Below are positions 27,217 through 35,881 of a stretch of DNA of 64,000 nt, one piece after another (the stretch's first letter is position 1; every line of letters begins with the position of its first letter). The notes beneath the pieces were generated by a model. The model worked only from the letters and a program-made list of their open reading frames with translations. It searched no databases and was not told the DNA's origin. Location of the stretch: NCBI GenBank assembly GCA_018673915.1, contig JABHBK010000016.1:1-64000 (forward strand), given 5' to 3'. The position numbers were made by a program, and so were the translations under genes. Source of the stretch: Nitrospina sp. (GTDB lineage Bacteria; Nitrospinota; Nitrospinia; Nitrospinales; VA-1).

Positions 27217-28193
27217 AAAAAGCAATGAGCCTGACCCATTTTCCAGTTTTTCTTTTTGCCCTTATATTTTTAATAATTCAATTCAACAAACCTGGGGAAA
27301 CCTCTAATCCAGTTTCCGTCACAACCCGCGTTTCTCCCAACGATTTCACGCTGGGTGATATCGCAACCTATATTATCTCTGTCCAGCATGATCCAGACAT
27401 CCAACCTACCGCTCCCGAGGTGATACCACCAAAAGAATTGGAGTTTGTCGACAAAGGGAAAAGTCCGCCCAAAGAATCAAACGGACAAACCGTCCAAGAG
27501 TACTGGTATAAGCTTCGCATCGATGATATTGGCACATTGACACTCCCGCCCCTTCCTGTTTCTTTTGATGCTCCAGACCAAAAGCAAACAGGAAAAACCA
27601 TTCAGGGCACCATTATGGCACCCGAAGTATCTCTTGAAGTTCAATCGCTGGTAAAAATTCAGGGAGACACAAAAGGAATTCGCGACATCAAACCTTTGCA
27701 AGAAATTTCACCTCCCTGGTTTCATTATCTTTGGATGGCTCTTGGGGTTCTAGCTCTTTTAGCGCTATTTTACTTTATCTGGCATAAATGGAAATCCCGA
27801 TCCATCAAGCATGCCAATTCCCCGGCAATTCCAACTTTAACCCCGGAGCAGTTAGCCTATAAAGAGCTTGAAGCTCTCAGAGTTAAGGGGTGGATTCAAA
27901 TTGGGCGCACTCAAGATCATTTTTTTGAGTTATCAGAAATCTTTCGCCGCTACCTGGAGAACCGCTTCCAATTTCCGGCGCGGGAATGGACCACGGAAGA
28001 AATTACAGCCCACTTTAAACATTTTCATGGACTCAATGAAAATCTAAAACATCAGGCCCGAAGTATCTTGACTCAAACGGATCGCATCAAATTTGCAAAG
28101 GCTGAGCTTGCCGAAGGACGGGATGAAATTAAATCAATCATCAACTTTATTCGAGAAGCTTGCCCAACAAAACCAGTTTCGAAACAATCATGA
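27213..28193 (+). CDS. BatD-like/DUF4381-like membrane protein (Bat operon)
   Basis: The 326-aa product has an N-terminal signal/anchor and an extracytoplasmic beta-sandwich resembling the N-terminal BatD domain (VTTRVSPNDFTLGDIATYII). A transmembrane segment follows (YLWMALGVLALLALFYFIWH), then a cytoplasmic helical domain (FFELSEIFRRYLENRFQFPA). This arrangement is typical of the gene between the DUF58 gene and batA. It overlaps batA by 4 nt. Confidence 0.75.
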   Translation: MKKAMSLTHFPVFLFALIFLIIQFNKPGETSNPVSVTTRVSPNDFTLGDIATYIISVQHDPDIQPTAPEVIPPKELEFVDKGKSPPKESNGQTVQEYWYKLRIDDIGTLTLPPLPVSFDAPDQKQTGKTIQGTIMAPEVSLEVQSLVKIQGDTKGIRDIKPLQEISPPWFHYLWMALGVLALLALFYFIWHKWKSRSIKHANSPAIPTLTPEQLAYKELEALRVKGWIQIGRTQDHFFELSEIFRRYLENRFQFPAREWTTEEITAHFKHFHGLNENLKHQARSILTQTDRIKFAKAELAEGRDEIKSIINFIREACPTKPVSKQS

Positions 28194-29182
28194 ACTTTTT
28201 CCAATTTCAAGATCCCTGGCTTCTACTTTTTCTATTAGGGCTACCCCTGCTTGCTTTACAAAGAAAAAAGGAAGCCTCAATACATTTTTCATCCATCCTT
28301 GCGCTGAAAGCTCTTCGCCCATCCCGGGTTGATCTTTACGCTGGGCTTCCCAATATAATTCGTTTTCTGGCATTGGCTCTTTTAATAATTGCTTTAGCCC
28401 GTCCACAGGAGGGACATAAGAGCACCGAGATTCTTTCTATAGGTGTCGATATTATGTTGGCCCTGGATACGTCAGGAAGCATGCGGGCTCTGGATTTTAT
28501 TGAAGATGAGAAACGCATCACCCGGCTTACAGTAGTAAAAGATGTTGTCTCCAAATTTATTGACAACCGGCCCAATGACAGAATCGGCATGGTCGTATTT
28601 GGGGAGCAGGCCTACACCCAATGCCCTTTGACCCTTGACCAGGACATTTTGCAATCGTTTTTGAGCAAGCTGGAAATTGGCATGGCAGGAGACTCTACCG
28701 CCATAGGCTCAGCAATAGGTATCGCGGTAAAACGACTCAAAGACCTGGAGTCAAAATCCAAAGTAATGATTCTGTTAACAGATGGCAGAAGCAATGCAGG
28801 AGCCCTGCCTCCCATTCAGGCCGCCCAGGCGGCCAAAACATTTGGCATAAAAATTTACACCATTGGAGTAGGCACTAAAGGCAAAGCACCCTTTCTAGTC
28901 AACTCTGTTTTTGGCCAACGTTATGTTTATCAGGAAGTGGATATTGACGAAGTCACTCTTAAAGAAATATCCAAAATAACCGGCGGCCAATATTTTCGAG
29001 CTACCGATGTAGAATCTCTTAAAAATATTTATGACCAAATAGATGAAATGGAAAAATCCGAAGTAAAGGTGATTGACCACTCGGAATACAAGGAGCTTTT
29101 TTATTATTTTCTAGTACCTGGGCTTCTGCTTCTGTTACTGGAGGCCGGTCTCTCCAACACCTTATTAAGAAGGGTCCCTTAA
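28190..29182 (+). CDS. batA: VWA domain membrane protein BatA
   Basis: The start at 28190 gives an ATGA overlap with the previous gene and the usual N-terminus (MNFFQFQDPWLLLFLLG); the ORF track's 28160 is less likely. Two N-terminal membrane helices precede a VWA domain with MIDAS motif LALDTSGSM and a later TDGRSNAGAL region. A C-terminal helix (YYFLVPGLLLLLLEAGL) follows. Bat proteins are associated with aerotolerance and envelope stress in Bacteroides and Leptospira, but their exact action is unsettled. Confidence 0.92.
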   Translation: MNFFQFQDPWLLLFLLGLPLLALQRKKEASIHFSSILALKALRPSRVDLYAGLPNIIRFLALALLIIALARPQEGHKSTEILSIGVDIMLALDTSGSMRALDFIEDEKRITRLTVVKDVVSKFIDNRPNDRIGMVVFGEQAYTQCPLTLDQDILQSFLSKLEIGMAGDSTAIGSAIGIAVKRLKDLESKSKVMILLTDGRSNAGALPPIQAAQAAKTFGIKIYTIGVGTKGKAPFLVNSVFGQRYVYQEVDIDEVTLKEISKITGGQYFRATDVESLKNIYDQIDEMEKSEVKVIDHSEYKELFYYFLVPGLLLLLLEAGLSNTLLRRVP

Positions 29183-29185
29183 ATC

Positions 29186-30199
29186 ATGAAATTTGGCGAT
29201 CCAAGCTACCTTCATTGTTTGTGGTTTCTGATTCCATTCCTGTTTTTCATGGTGTGGGGCTTAAAGAAGAAAAAGCAGCTAACTGCAAATTTTTGCGGAA
29301 ATCCTTTGCTTTCAAAATTGGTCCATCCTGGAGTGGAAAAAGCGCGCCGCAAAAAAACCATCTTCATCTGTCTGGCAATTATTTTTATTCTGCTTGCCCT
29401 AACTCGTCCACGCTGGGGTTATCACTGGGAAGATCTGCATCAGCAGGGAGTGGATGTCATTGTCGCCCTGGATGTTTCCAACAGCATGCTGGCAGAAGAT
29501 ATTAAACCCAACCGCCTTGAGAGAGCCAAACGAAAAATCTCAGATCTTCTTAATATGCTAGAAGGCGATCGAATCGGGTTGGTAGCTTTTGCTGGAACTT
29601 CTTTTGTTCAATGCCCTCTGACTCTCGATTACGCAGCGGCCCGGATATTTCTTTCCGCCATTGACACTCAATTAATCCCAGTACAGGGAACAGCTATTGG
29701 CAATGCAATCACAACTTCAGCAAAAGCCTTTCGCACACAGGATAAAAAATCCAAAGCTCTTATTTTGATAACTGACGGTGAAGACCAAACAGGAAAAGCT
29801 CTGTCAGCGGCAAAATCAGCAAAAGACCAGGGCGTTAAAATATACACCATTGGTATCGGAGGAGAAATTGGAGCCCCCTTACCCAACCCTTCTGACAAAG
29901 GGGGATTCAGGAAAAATCAACAGGGAGAAGTGATCCTTTCCAAGCTTGATGAAATCACTTTGCAAAAAATAGCTTTGGAGACAGGGGGCAGTTACGTCCG
30001 CTCTGTAACTGGCGATATCGATCTAAAAACCATTTATAAAGACCAAATAAAAGCACATATCGAGAAAAAAGAGCTTAAGTCAGAACGGCGCAAAATCTGG
30101 CAGGAACGTTTCCAATGGTTTATTTTTATAGGATTATTTTTTCTGGTTATTGAAACCTGCATAGCTGAAAGGAAGCCCCTGGAGAACCCACAAAATTAG
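29186..30199 (+). CDS. batB: VWA domain membrane protein BatB
   Basis: Paralogue of batA, 337 aa, beginning 3 bp after its stop. N-terminal helices (LWFLIPFLFFMVWGL, FICLAIIFILLALTRPRWG) precede a VWA domain with the MIDAS motif VALDVSNSM and ITDGEDQTG. A C-terminal helix follows (WFIFIGLFFLVIETCI). It probably forms a complex with BatA and the MoxR ATPase. Confidence 0.92.
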   Translation: MKFGDPSYLHCLWFLIPFLFFMVWGLKKKKQLTANFCGNPLLSKLVHPGVEKARRKKTIFICLAIIFILLALTRPRWGYHWEDLHQQGVDVIVALDVSNSMLAEDIKPNRLERAKRKISDLLNMLEGDRIGLVAFAGTSFVQCPLTLDYAAARIFLSAIDTQLIPVQGTAIGNAITTSAKAFRTQDKKSKALILITDGEDQTGKALSAAKSAKDQGVKIYTIGIGGEIGAPLPNPSDKGGFRKNQQGEVILSKLDEITLQKIALETGGSYVRSVTGDIDLKTIYKDQIKAHIEKKELKSERRKIWQERFQWFIFIGLFFLVIETCIAERKPLENPQN

Positions 30200-30295
30200 C
30201 CTGCATTCATCATTCAGTTTTTGGTAAAATAACACCAGGCATAGGGCCAACGAGAAATCGGGTCATTGCCAACTGCCTGCTCCTGCTAAGGGGCC

Positions 30296-30324
30296 TTGAC
30301 AATATGGGATTACAATCTTATCTC
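30296..30324 (+). promoter_or_regulatory. Sigma70-like promoter before the BI-1 gene
   Basis: TTGACA (30296-30301), 17-nt spacer, TATCTC (30319-30324). It is in the 176-bp gap after batB and 52 bp before the BI-1 ATG, so the second half of the operon may have its own transcription start. Read from consensus only. Confidence 0.5.
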
Positions 30325-30375
30325 ATATATCAGGCATTGTTTTTGCTGTTTTAATATTTATGAAAGGAAGAAAAA

Positions 30376-31077
30376 ATGCAAAGTTCTCCTAGAACCATGA
30401 GCGTAGATGCCGTTGCCGCAGAGCAACAGCGATTCATGGTACGTGTTTATAACTGGATGGCTGCCGGACTGGGAATAACCGGATTTATGGCTTTATATGT
30501 TTCCAGCAGTGAAACATTGATGAGTATCGTTTTTGGCAACCCCATTATACCTATTGTTCTCATCGTTGCCCAAATCGGACTCGTTTTTTGGCTGGCATCA
30601 AGAGTAATGCAAATGAGCGTGAGCCAGGCAACCGGTGTGTTTATGCTCTATGCCGGGCTGACCGGTGTCACTTTTTCTATTCTTTTCGTGGTTTATACCT
30701 CAGCATCCATTACCTCCACGTTTATGGTCACTGCAGGCACCTTCGGCGCAATGAGCCTTTACGGTTATACAACCAAAAAAGACCTGACCTCTTGGGGAAG
30801 TTTTCTATTTATGGGTTTGATTGGAATCATCATTGCTTCAGTGGTAAATATTTTTATGCAAAGTTCCATGATGCACATGATCATTTCCTATGCCGGAGTA
30901 CTCATCTTTGTCGGGTTGACCGCTTATGATACTCAGAAAATTAAAGAGATGAATATTCTCGGCAATGAAGGCACCGATGAAGATACCAAAGAAGCTATCC
31001 GCGGAGCTCTGACTCTGTATCTGGATTTCATCAATCTGTTTCTAATGCTCTTAAGACTGATGGGAGACAGGAGGTAA
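30376..31077 (+). CDS. Bax inhibitor-1 / YccA family membrane protein
   Basis: The 233-aa product has seven hydrophobic segments and the family pattern, including the C-terminal signature YAGVLIFVGLTAYDTQKIKE and ALTLYLDFINLFLMLLRLMG. Bacterial members include YccA, which modulates FtsH protease, and BsYetJ, a pH-sensitive calcium leak channel. Its position inside a Bat operon, between batB and the TPR gene, is unusual. It has a strong ribosome-binding site (GAAAGGAAG) 6-8 nt before the ATG. Confidence 0.9.
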   Translation: MQSSPRTMSVDAVAAEQQRFMVRVYNWMAAGLGITGFMALYVSSSETLMSIVFGNPIIPIVLIVAQIGLVFWLASRVMQMSVSQATGVFMLYAGLTGVTFSILFVVYTSASITSTFMVTAGTFGAMSLYGYTTKKDLTSWGSFLFMGLIGIIIASVVNIFMQSSMMHMIISYAGVLIFVGLTAYDTQKIKEMNILGNEGTDEDTKEAIRGALTLYLDFINLFLMLLRLMGDRR

Positions 31078-31108
31078 TAACAAGTTGAAATTGGTTCATT
31101 CCAAATCC

Positions 31109-31142
31109 GGGTGTTTCCGGTCCGTTGAGGCCGGAAACACCC
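31109..31142 (+). terminator. Perfect 12-bp hairpin between BI-1 and batC
   Basis: GGGTGTTTCCGG and CCGGAAACACCC pair perfectly around the 10-nt loop TCCGTTGAGG. No long U-run follows (CTTCGTTAATA), so it is a weak terminator or an mRNA-processing/stabilising element controlling batC expression relative to BI-1. Confidence 0.55.
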
Positions 31143-31162
31143 CTTCGTTAATACCTAAAGCT

Positions 31163-31921
31163 ATGGTTTGGAATCTTCAGACCAAAATCCTAATCGTCCT
31201 GTTCATTATTGTTCCTCTACCCTTAACCGGTTATGCAGAATCGGTAGACTCTAAAATACAGAATGGCATCACTCAATATCATGAAGGGCAATATAAAGAA
31301 GCAGGTGAAAACTTCTCTTCAGCACAAACCGATCGTCCTGAGGACAACCGCTTAGGCTACAACTTAGGCAATGCACTTTATAAGGAAGAAAAATTTCAGG
31401 AAGCGTTAAAGACTTATACCCATTCTTCTTTGAACGAAAAAGATCCAGACATCAGAAAAAATTCTATATACAACGCCGGCAACACATTGGTGAAACTGGG
31501 GAAACTGAAAGAAGCTGAGTCGGCATACAAAAAAGTCCTGACCCTTGATGCGAGTGACATGGATGCCAAATATAATCTGGAGTATGTTCGCGAACAATTA
31601 AAACAGAAAGAAGAACAGGATTCCGAGCAGGATAAAAATAAAAACGAAGACTCCGATTCTTCTTCAGAAAATGAACAAGGTGAAAACCAGGAACAAAGCA
31701 AAGATGGCAAGCAACCAAAAGAGGACCCAAATCCGCCGTCAGAAAATGCTGAATCCGAAAATAATGATTCAGAAAACTCTCAAGAGGACGAAAAATCCGC
31801 AATGGATGTCTCTCCGGAAGAAGCGGAGCGGATGCTAAGAGGGCTCACCGAAGATTTAAAAAGCATCAGCCGAATGCAGGCCGGGAAAACAAAATCTACC
31901 TATCAAGGAAACGACTGGTAA
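31163..31921 (+). CDS. batC: TPR protein BatC
   Basis: I place the start at 31163, because the longer ORF from TTG at 31085 would translate a perfect hairpin. The product (252 aa) has a signal peptide (LIVLFIIVPLPLTGYAES). Three TPR units follow (NGITQYHEGQYKEAGENFSS, NRLGYNLGNALYKEEKFQEA, NSIYNAGNTLVKLGKLKEAE). A very acidic, Ser/Asn/Gln-rich low-complexity tail follows. It is probably the periplasmic TPR partner of BatA/BatB. The batD start lies 2 bp after its stop. Confidence 0.85.
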   Translation: MVWNLQTKILIVLFIIVPLPLTGYAESVDSKIQNGITQYHEGQYKEAGENFSSAQTDRPEDNRLGYNLGNALYKEEKFQEALKTYTHSSLNEKDPDIRKNSIYNAGNTLVKLGKLKEAESAYKKVLTLDASDMDAKYNLEYVREQLKQKEEQDSEQDKNKNEDSDSSSENEQGENQEQSKDGKQPKEDPNPPSENAESENNDSENSQEDEKSAMDVSPEEAERMLRGLTEDLKSISRMQAGKTKSTYQGNDW

Positions 31922-31923
31922 CA

Positions 31924-33705
31924 ATGAATAGGGTCCATTTCAAAAAAATAGCATTACTATTCCTTGTTGCCACGCTGAATTTATTAACCGTTTCCCATAG
32001 TTTCGGACAAAATGTTTCCGTCTCGGCAACGGTAGATAAAAATCATTTGTCTTTGGAAGATGTCCTTCAACTATCCATTATTATTAAAGGTACGCAGAAC
32101 ACTCCCCCTCCCGAACTACCTTCTCTACCTGACTTCAGGATTGTTTCCGCTGGCACTTCTTCATCCACTCAATACATCAATACTCAGCGTAGCGTTTCAA
32201 TCACCCACAATTTCAGGTTAACTCCCATGAATACGGGAACCTTTGTTATAGGACCTGCACGGGTGCGAGCAAACGGAAAAACTTATTCTACCCAGCCCAT
32301 AACCATCAAGGTGGAAAAGCCTGCTACTCAGGGAACAATAGGAAATAAGAACGCGTTTGTTGTAACTTCCCTGTCAAGCAAGAAAGCCTATATTGGAGAG
32401 CAACTGATATACACCTTCCGGTTGTTTCATCGTGTGGATGCTAAAAACCTGAATTTAAAATTACCTTTCGATAAGGCCTGGTTTAGCAAAGAGGAACTTG
32501 GAGAGCCTAAGTCATACATTAAAGTTATAAACGGTATGCAGTATCATGTGCAGGAATTATCAACAGCGCTATTCCCATTAAAAGTTGGACAGCATGAAAT
32601 TGCTCCCTCAGTGATCGATTTGGATCTTTTACATCCATCTCAAAGCCGATCACGGCGAGATCCCTTCGGCCAGTTTTTTGGCCGACGTACTCAGGCAGAA
32701 CACAAAGTTCTACGCTCCAAACCTATTCCGATTGAAATTCTATCTCTGCCCGATGGAGCCCCTAAAGGATTTGAAAATTTAATCGGCCAATTTGAGATTT
32801 CCGCCAAACCAGGAAAAAATAATCTGGAAGTTGGAGACACCACCACATTGACCGTAACCATTTCTGGAAAAGGCAATGTTCGGGATATTTCCTTGAAGGA
32901 ACCCCCTTTAAAAGGGTATTTTAAAATCTATCCCGATAAGCCCGAGTTTCATCAAACCGTTCAAGACAATCAAATTTTTGGTAAAAAGGTTTTTAAATTT
33001 GCTCTTGTGCCACTAGAGGCTGGAAATAGAATCCTGCCTAAATTCTCACTCCCCTATTTTGATTCGGCAAAGTCCCAGTATCGTGTCGTGGAGACCCAAC
33101 CCATTTCCTTAACAATAAGGCCTTCTGCTGCAAAAGAAGAGCTCAACCTGGTTCAATCAGGAAAACAAAACATTCCTGCACCCAAACCAGAAATTGAAAC
33201 TCTTGGCAGAGATATTTTGCCCATTTTCACCAAGCTGGAAAAATTTCAAAATACTAGAACCGATCCTCATTCCTTGACCTTTCTGGGCACTGGTTTCGGC
33301 TCTCCTATGATCCTCTTTCTGCTTGCCGCGTTTTTGATTAAACAGCAGAAGCGGATGAAACATGACGTGGCGTATTATCGTCGTCGAAATGCTTATAAAA
33401 ATGCAACGCAGCGTTTAAAACAAATGTCATCCTTTGAGCATTCCGATTCTAAAGAGTTTGGCAGAGTACTATCAGAAATTCTTCGAGAATATATAGGGAA
33501 CAAGCTGAATCTTCCAGGTAAAGCAACTACTGCTGAGGAGGTAGAGATTCGGTTAAAAGAATCGGACTATGAATCTGCCAATATGACTCGAAAGTTTCTC
33601 GATAAATGCGAGACTCTTCAGTTTGCCCCCATAGCCAGCGGTAGCACAAAGGAGTTGCTTGGAGAATCTGAAAACCTGATTAAACTATTGGAGAAACAAT
33701 CGTGA
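31924..33705 (+). CDS. batD: BatD oxygen-tolerance family membrane protein
   Basis: The 593-aa product has a signal peptide (LLFLVATLNLLTVSHSFG) and repeated beta-sandwich domains characteristic of BatD (VSATVDKNHLSLEDVLQLSI, LPSLPDFRIVSAGTSSSTQY, VTSLSSKKAYIGEQLIYTFR). A late transmembrane segment (SPMILFLLAAFLIKQQ) and a helical cytoplasmic tail follow. It overlaps batE by 4 nt. Confidence 0.9.
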   Translation: MNRVHFKKIALLFLVATLNLLTVSHSFGQNVSVSATVDKNHLSLEDVLQLSIIIKGTQNTPPPELPSLPDFRIVSAGTSSSTQYINTQRSVSITHNFRLTPMNTGTFVIGPARVRANGKTYSTQPITIKVEKPATQGTIGNKNAFVVTSLSSKKAYIGEQLIYTFRLFHRVDAKNLNLKLPFDKAWFSKEELGEPKSYIKVINGMQYHVQELSTALFPLKVGQHEIAPSVIDLDLLHPSQSRSRRDPFGQFFGRRTQAEHKVLRSKPIPIEILSLPDGAPKGFENLIGQFEISAKPGKNNLEVGDTTTLTVTISGKGNVRDISLKEPPLKGYFKIYPDKPEFHQTVQDNQIFGKKVFKFALVPLEAGNRILPKFSLPYFDSAKSQYRVVETQPISLTIRPSAAKEELNLVQSGKQNIPAPKPEIETLGRDILPIFTKLEKFQNTRTDPHSLTFLGTGFGSPMILFLLAAFLIKQQKRMKHDVAYYRRRNAYKNATQRLKQMSSFEHSDSKEFGRVLSEILREYIGNKLNLPGKATTAEEVEIRLKESDYESANMTRKFLDKCETLQFAPIASGSTKELLGESENLIKLLEKQS

Positions 33706-34457
33706 AGTTTTCCAATAGCTTTTCATTAATTTTATTATTCGCACTTATACTCTTCACCAGTCTTCCTACGAATGCCTCTGAACATTTGCAAGAAATCGTT
33801 CGCGCCAATGACCTCTATTCTGAAAAAAACTATACAAAGTCCGCCCAAGCTTATGAATCCTTGATTGATAAAGGTGTGCATAACGGATACCTGTATTACA
33901 ACCTGGGCAATACTTATATTCGCATGGGAAAAACAGGACCCGCAGTATTAAATTATATTCGCGCCCGAAAATGGATTCCTCGGGACGAAAATCTTGAAGC
34001 AAATTTAAAGTTTGCCATTCAACAAACTCAGGACAAGATAGAACTCCCCCCTCAGGGAACCCTGGGCACCCTCTTTTTTTGGGTTAACGATTTCAATTTA
34101 AGTGAACTCATCAATATTGCCATGATCTTGAATATGGTTTTCTGGGCCGCTCTTGCCCTGTGGATGTGTTTTCGCATCGCTCCTCTGAAAATTGCCCGCA
34201 ATGCCCTTCTTGGTTTTCTTTTACTTTCATTATTCTCAATCGGAGTTAAACTTATTAACAAATCCGATTTAGATCTGGGAGTGGTTCTGGCAAAAAGAGT
34301 CGAAGTGAAGTCCGGACGTGCTGATGATGCCGTTACCTTATTTCAACTGCATGAGGGCGCACTGGTTAAAATTTCGGACAGTCATGAAAATTGGCTCGAA
34401 GTTCGTCTCAACGATGAACAAAAAGGCTGGGTTCCCAAGACCGCTATTGGAACCTGA
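33702..34457 (+). CDS. batE: TPR and SH3-like domain protein BatE
   Basis: Starts with GTG overlapping the batD stop (GTGA). The 251-aa product has a signal peptide, two TPR units (RANDLYSEKNYTKSAQAYES, YLYYNLGNTYIRMGKTGPAV), two membrane helices (NIAMILNMVFWAALALWMCF and ALLGFLLLSLFSIGVKLI) and a C-terminal SH3-like domain (VEVKSGRADDAVTLFQLHEG ... WLEVRLNDEQKGWVPKTAI). This is the normal BatE layout and ends the operon. Confidence 0.88.
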   Translation: MKFSNSFSLILLFALILFTSLPTNASEHLQEIVRANDLYSEKNYTKSAQAYESLIDKGVHNGYLYYNLGNTYIRMGKTGPAVLNYIRARKWIPRDENLEANLKFAIQQTQDKIELPPQGTLGTLFFWVNDFNLSELINIAMILNMVFWAALALWMCFRIAPLKIARNALLGFLLLSLFSIGVKLINKSDLDLGVVLAKRVEVKSGRADDAVTLFQLHEGALVKISDSHENWLEVRLNDEQKGWVPKTAIGT

Positions 34458-34481
34458 TATCCTTCCCGCAGAGCAGGAGCC

Positions 34482-35039
34482 ATGAGTAACAAATTACCTC
34501 ATACTGTAGGGGGCTGGAGTGCCATACGCTATTCGCTGAAAATGGCGAATCGAGCCGGAGGATTGTGGCCCATGCTTAAAGCACTAGCATCCCGAAATAA
34601 TTGCAAAAGTTGCGCATTGGGAATGGGTGGACAAAAAGGTGGAATGCGGGATGAAAAAGGTCACTTCCCTGCTGTTTGCAATAAATCTTTCATGGCCCAG
34701 GCTTCAGATATGCAGGGAGCCCTGCCCAAAGATTTTTTTAATCAATTCGACATTGCCTCCCTTTCCAAATGGACTCCTCGAGACTTGGAACTGAGTGGCC
34801 GCCTAACTCAACCAGTCCTCTGTGAATCCAAAGATTCGCACTACCGTCCCATAACATGGTCGGAAGCCATGGACCGGGTGGTCAGCAAACTCCAAGCCAC
34901 CTCTGCTGACAGATCTTTCTTTTATGCCAGTGGTCGCTCTTCCAATGAAGCAGGTTTCCTTCTGCAGCTCTTTGCCAGAATGTATGGAACAAATAACGTC
35001 AACAATTGTTCCTATTATCGACATATTTTTACACTCTGA
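34482..35039 (+). pseudogene. Molybdopterin oxidoreductase (FdhF/YdeP type), N-terminal fragment
   Basis: This 185-codon ORF encodes the N-terminus of an FdhF/YdeP-type oxidoreductase alpha subunit: Fe-S region NNCKSCALGMGGQKGGM, RPITWSEAMDRVV and FARMYGTNNVNNCSYY. At residue 179 the sequence enters an integrative element and ends after six foreign codons (RHIFTL). The C-terminal part lies at 38299-39951. Joining codon 179 to base 38299 restores ...NNCSYY-CHQASGVGL..., a 729-aa enzyme of normal size. The enzyme is inactive unless the element excises. It starts 24 bp after batE. Confidence 0.88.
35004..35018. repeat. attL core
   Basis: AATTGTTCCTATTAT, identical to 38284-38298. It covers codons 175-179 (NCSYY) of the oxidoreductase. 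After it attL reads CGACAT where attR reads TGTCAT, so the identical core is exactly 15 bp. Confidence 0.85.
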
Positions 35040-35244
35040 AAGCACATTATTTTTCAATGGGTTATTGACCGTCATTTGGTTGACCATGCGTTTGTAGGAT
35101 GTTTGCAGAGTCACATTCAAAATACTCATTTATTCACCTGCGATAATTAAACATGACTCAAAACCTTATTAATAGTATACGATATGTGCTTAATTATCAA
35201 CCCTTATTATTGATCTTTTTCTTCTTTTATTATGTATTTTATAG

Positions 35245-35273
35245 TTGACATATTGTCTCTTTTATAAGACAAT
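35245..35273 (+). promoter_or_regulatory. Toxin-antitoxin promoter with palindromic operator
   Basis: TTGACA (35245-35250) and GACAAT (35268-35273) are 17 nt apart. A perfect inverted repeat ATTGTCT-CTTTTATA-AGACAAT (35252-35273) fills the spacer and -10, as expected for repression by the HigA-like antitoxin. The toxin ATG at 35280 lies at the predicted transcription start and no Shine-Dalgarno sequence is seen, so the mRNA could be leaderless. Confidence 0.6.
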
Positions 35274-35279
35274 GTGTTT

Positions 35280-35573
35280 ATGGAAATCAAAACAACAACC
35301 GCATACGCAGAATGGTTTTTAGGACTCAAAGATGTTAAAGCTAAAGCCAAAATAGCGGTGCGGGTTAATAGGATTAAAGCGGGAAATTTTGGAGACTGCA
35401 AATCACTAAAAAACGGTGTCTCAGAGTTGAAGATTAATTCTGGCCCCGGATACAGAGTTTATTTTGGAAAACAGGGAAACGAAATAATCATTCTGATTGC
35501 GGGTAGCACAAAAGCCAACCAGCAAAAAGCGATCAATAAAGCAAAAATACTATGGGAGGAAATAAACAAATGA
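35280..35573 (+). CDS. Type II toxin, RelE/HigB superfamily (Gp49-like addiction module killer)
   Basis: I start at ATG 35280 (MEIKTTTAYAEWF, 97 aa) rather than the GTG at 35274. The sequence matches the TIGR02683-type 'addiction module killer protein' group: WFLGLKDVKAKAKIAVRVNR, VSELKINSGPGYRVYFGKQG and IILIAGSTKANQQKAINKA. Such toxins are ribosome-dependent mRNA interferases, here by family inference. The gene precedes its antitoxin, the order typical of higBA-like pairs, with an ATGA overlap. It probably stabilises the element. Confidence 0.85.
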   Translation: MEIKTTTAYAEWFLGLKDVKAKAKIAVRVNRIKAGNFGDCKSLKNGVSELKINSGPGYRVYFGKQGNEIIILIAGSTKANQQKAINKAKILWEEINK

Positions 35574-35881
35574 AATTAATAAACCATGACACATTAATTG
35601 AACAAGCTCTCCAAGACCCTAAATTTTTAGAAGAATACTTAAATGAAGCACTCAAGGAAGATGATGTTGAAACTTTTTTAATTGCCCTTAGACATATTGC
35701 AAAGTCAAAAAGTGGTGGAATTACGGGATTCGCTAAACACGCTGGATTTAGCCGTGGAACAATATACAAAACACTCTCAAAAAAAGGCAACCCTACTATC
35801 GGGAGCTTAAATAATTTTCTTGGTGCGGTAGGATTCCGATTAAAAGTTGAAAAAGTTGAAAAAGAACCGATTCACGCATGA
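35570..35881 (+). CDS. Antitoxin, HigA-type XRE family
   Basis: The start at 35570 forms an ATGA overlap with the toxin stop and gives 103 aa. The sequence matches the addiction-module antidote group: LIALRHIAKSKSGGITGFAK, and the helix-turn-helix FAKHAGFSRGTIYKTLSKKG followed by NPTIGSLNNFLGAVGF. It should neutralise the toxin and repress the promoter at the inverted repeat. Its last 10 bases overlap the last 10 bases of the convergent integrase gene. Confidence 0.85.
   Translation: MKLINHDTLIEQALQDPKFLEEYLNEALKEDDVETFLIALRHIAKSKSGGITGFAKHAGFSRGTIYKTLSKKGNPTIGSLNNFLGAVGFRLKVEKVEKEPIHA

Noticed and set aside
31085-31162. Longer batC start at TTG
   Set aside because: It would translate a perfect 12-bp hairpin and place 26 residues before an otherwise good signal peptide.
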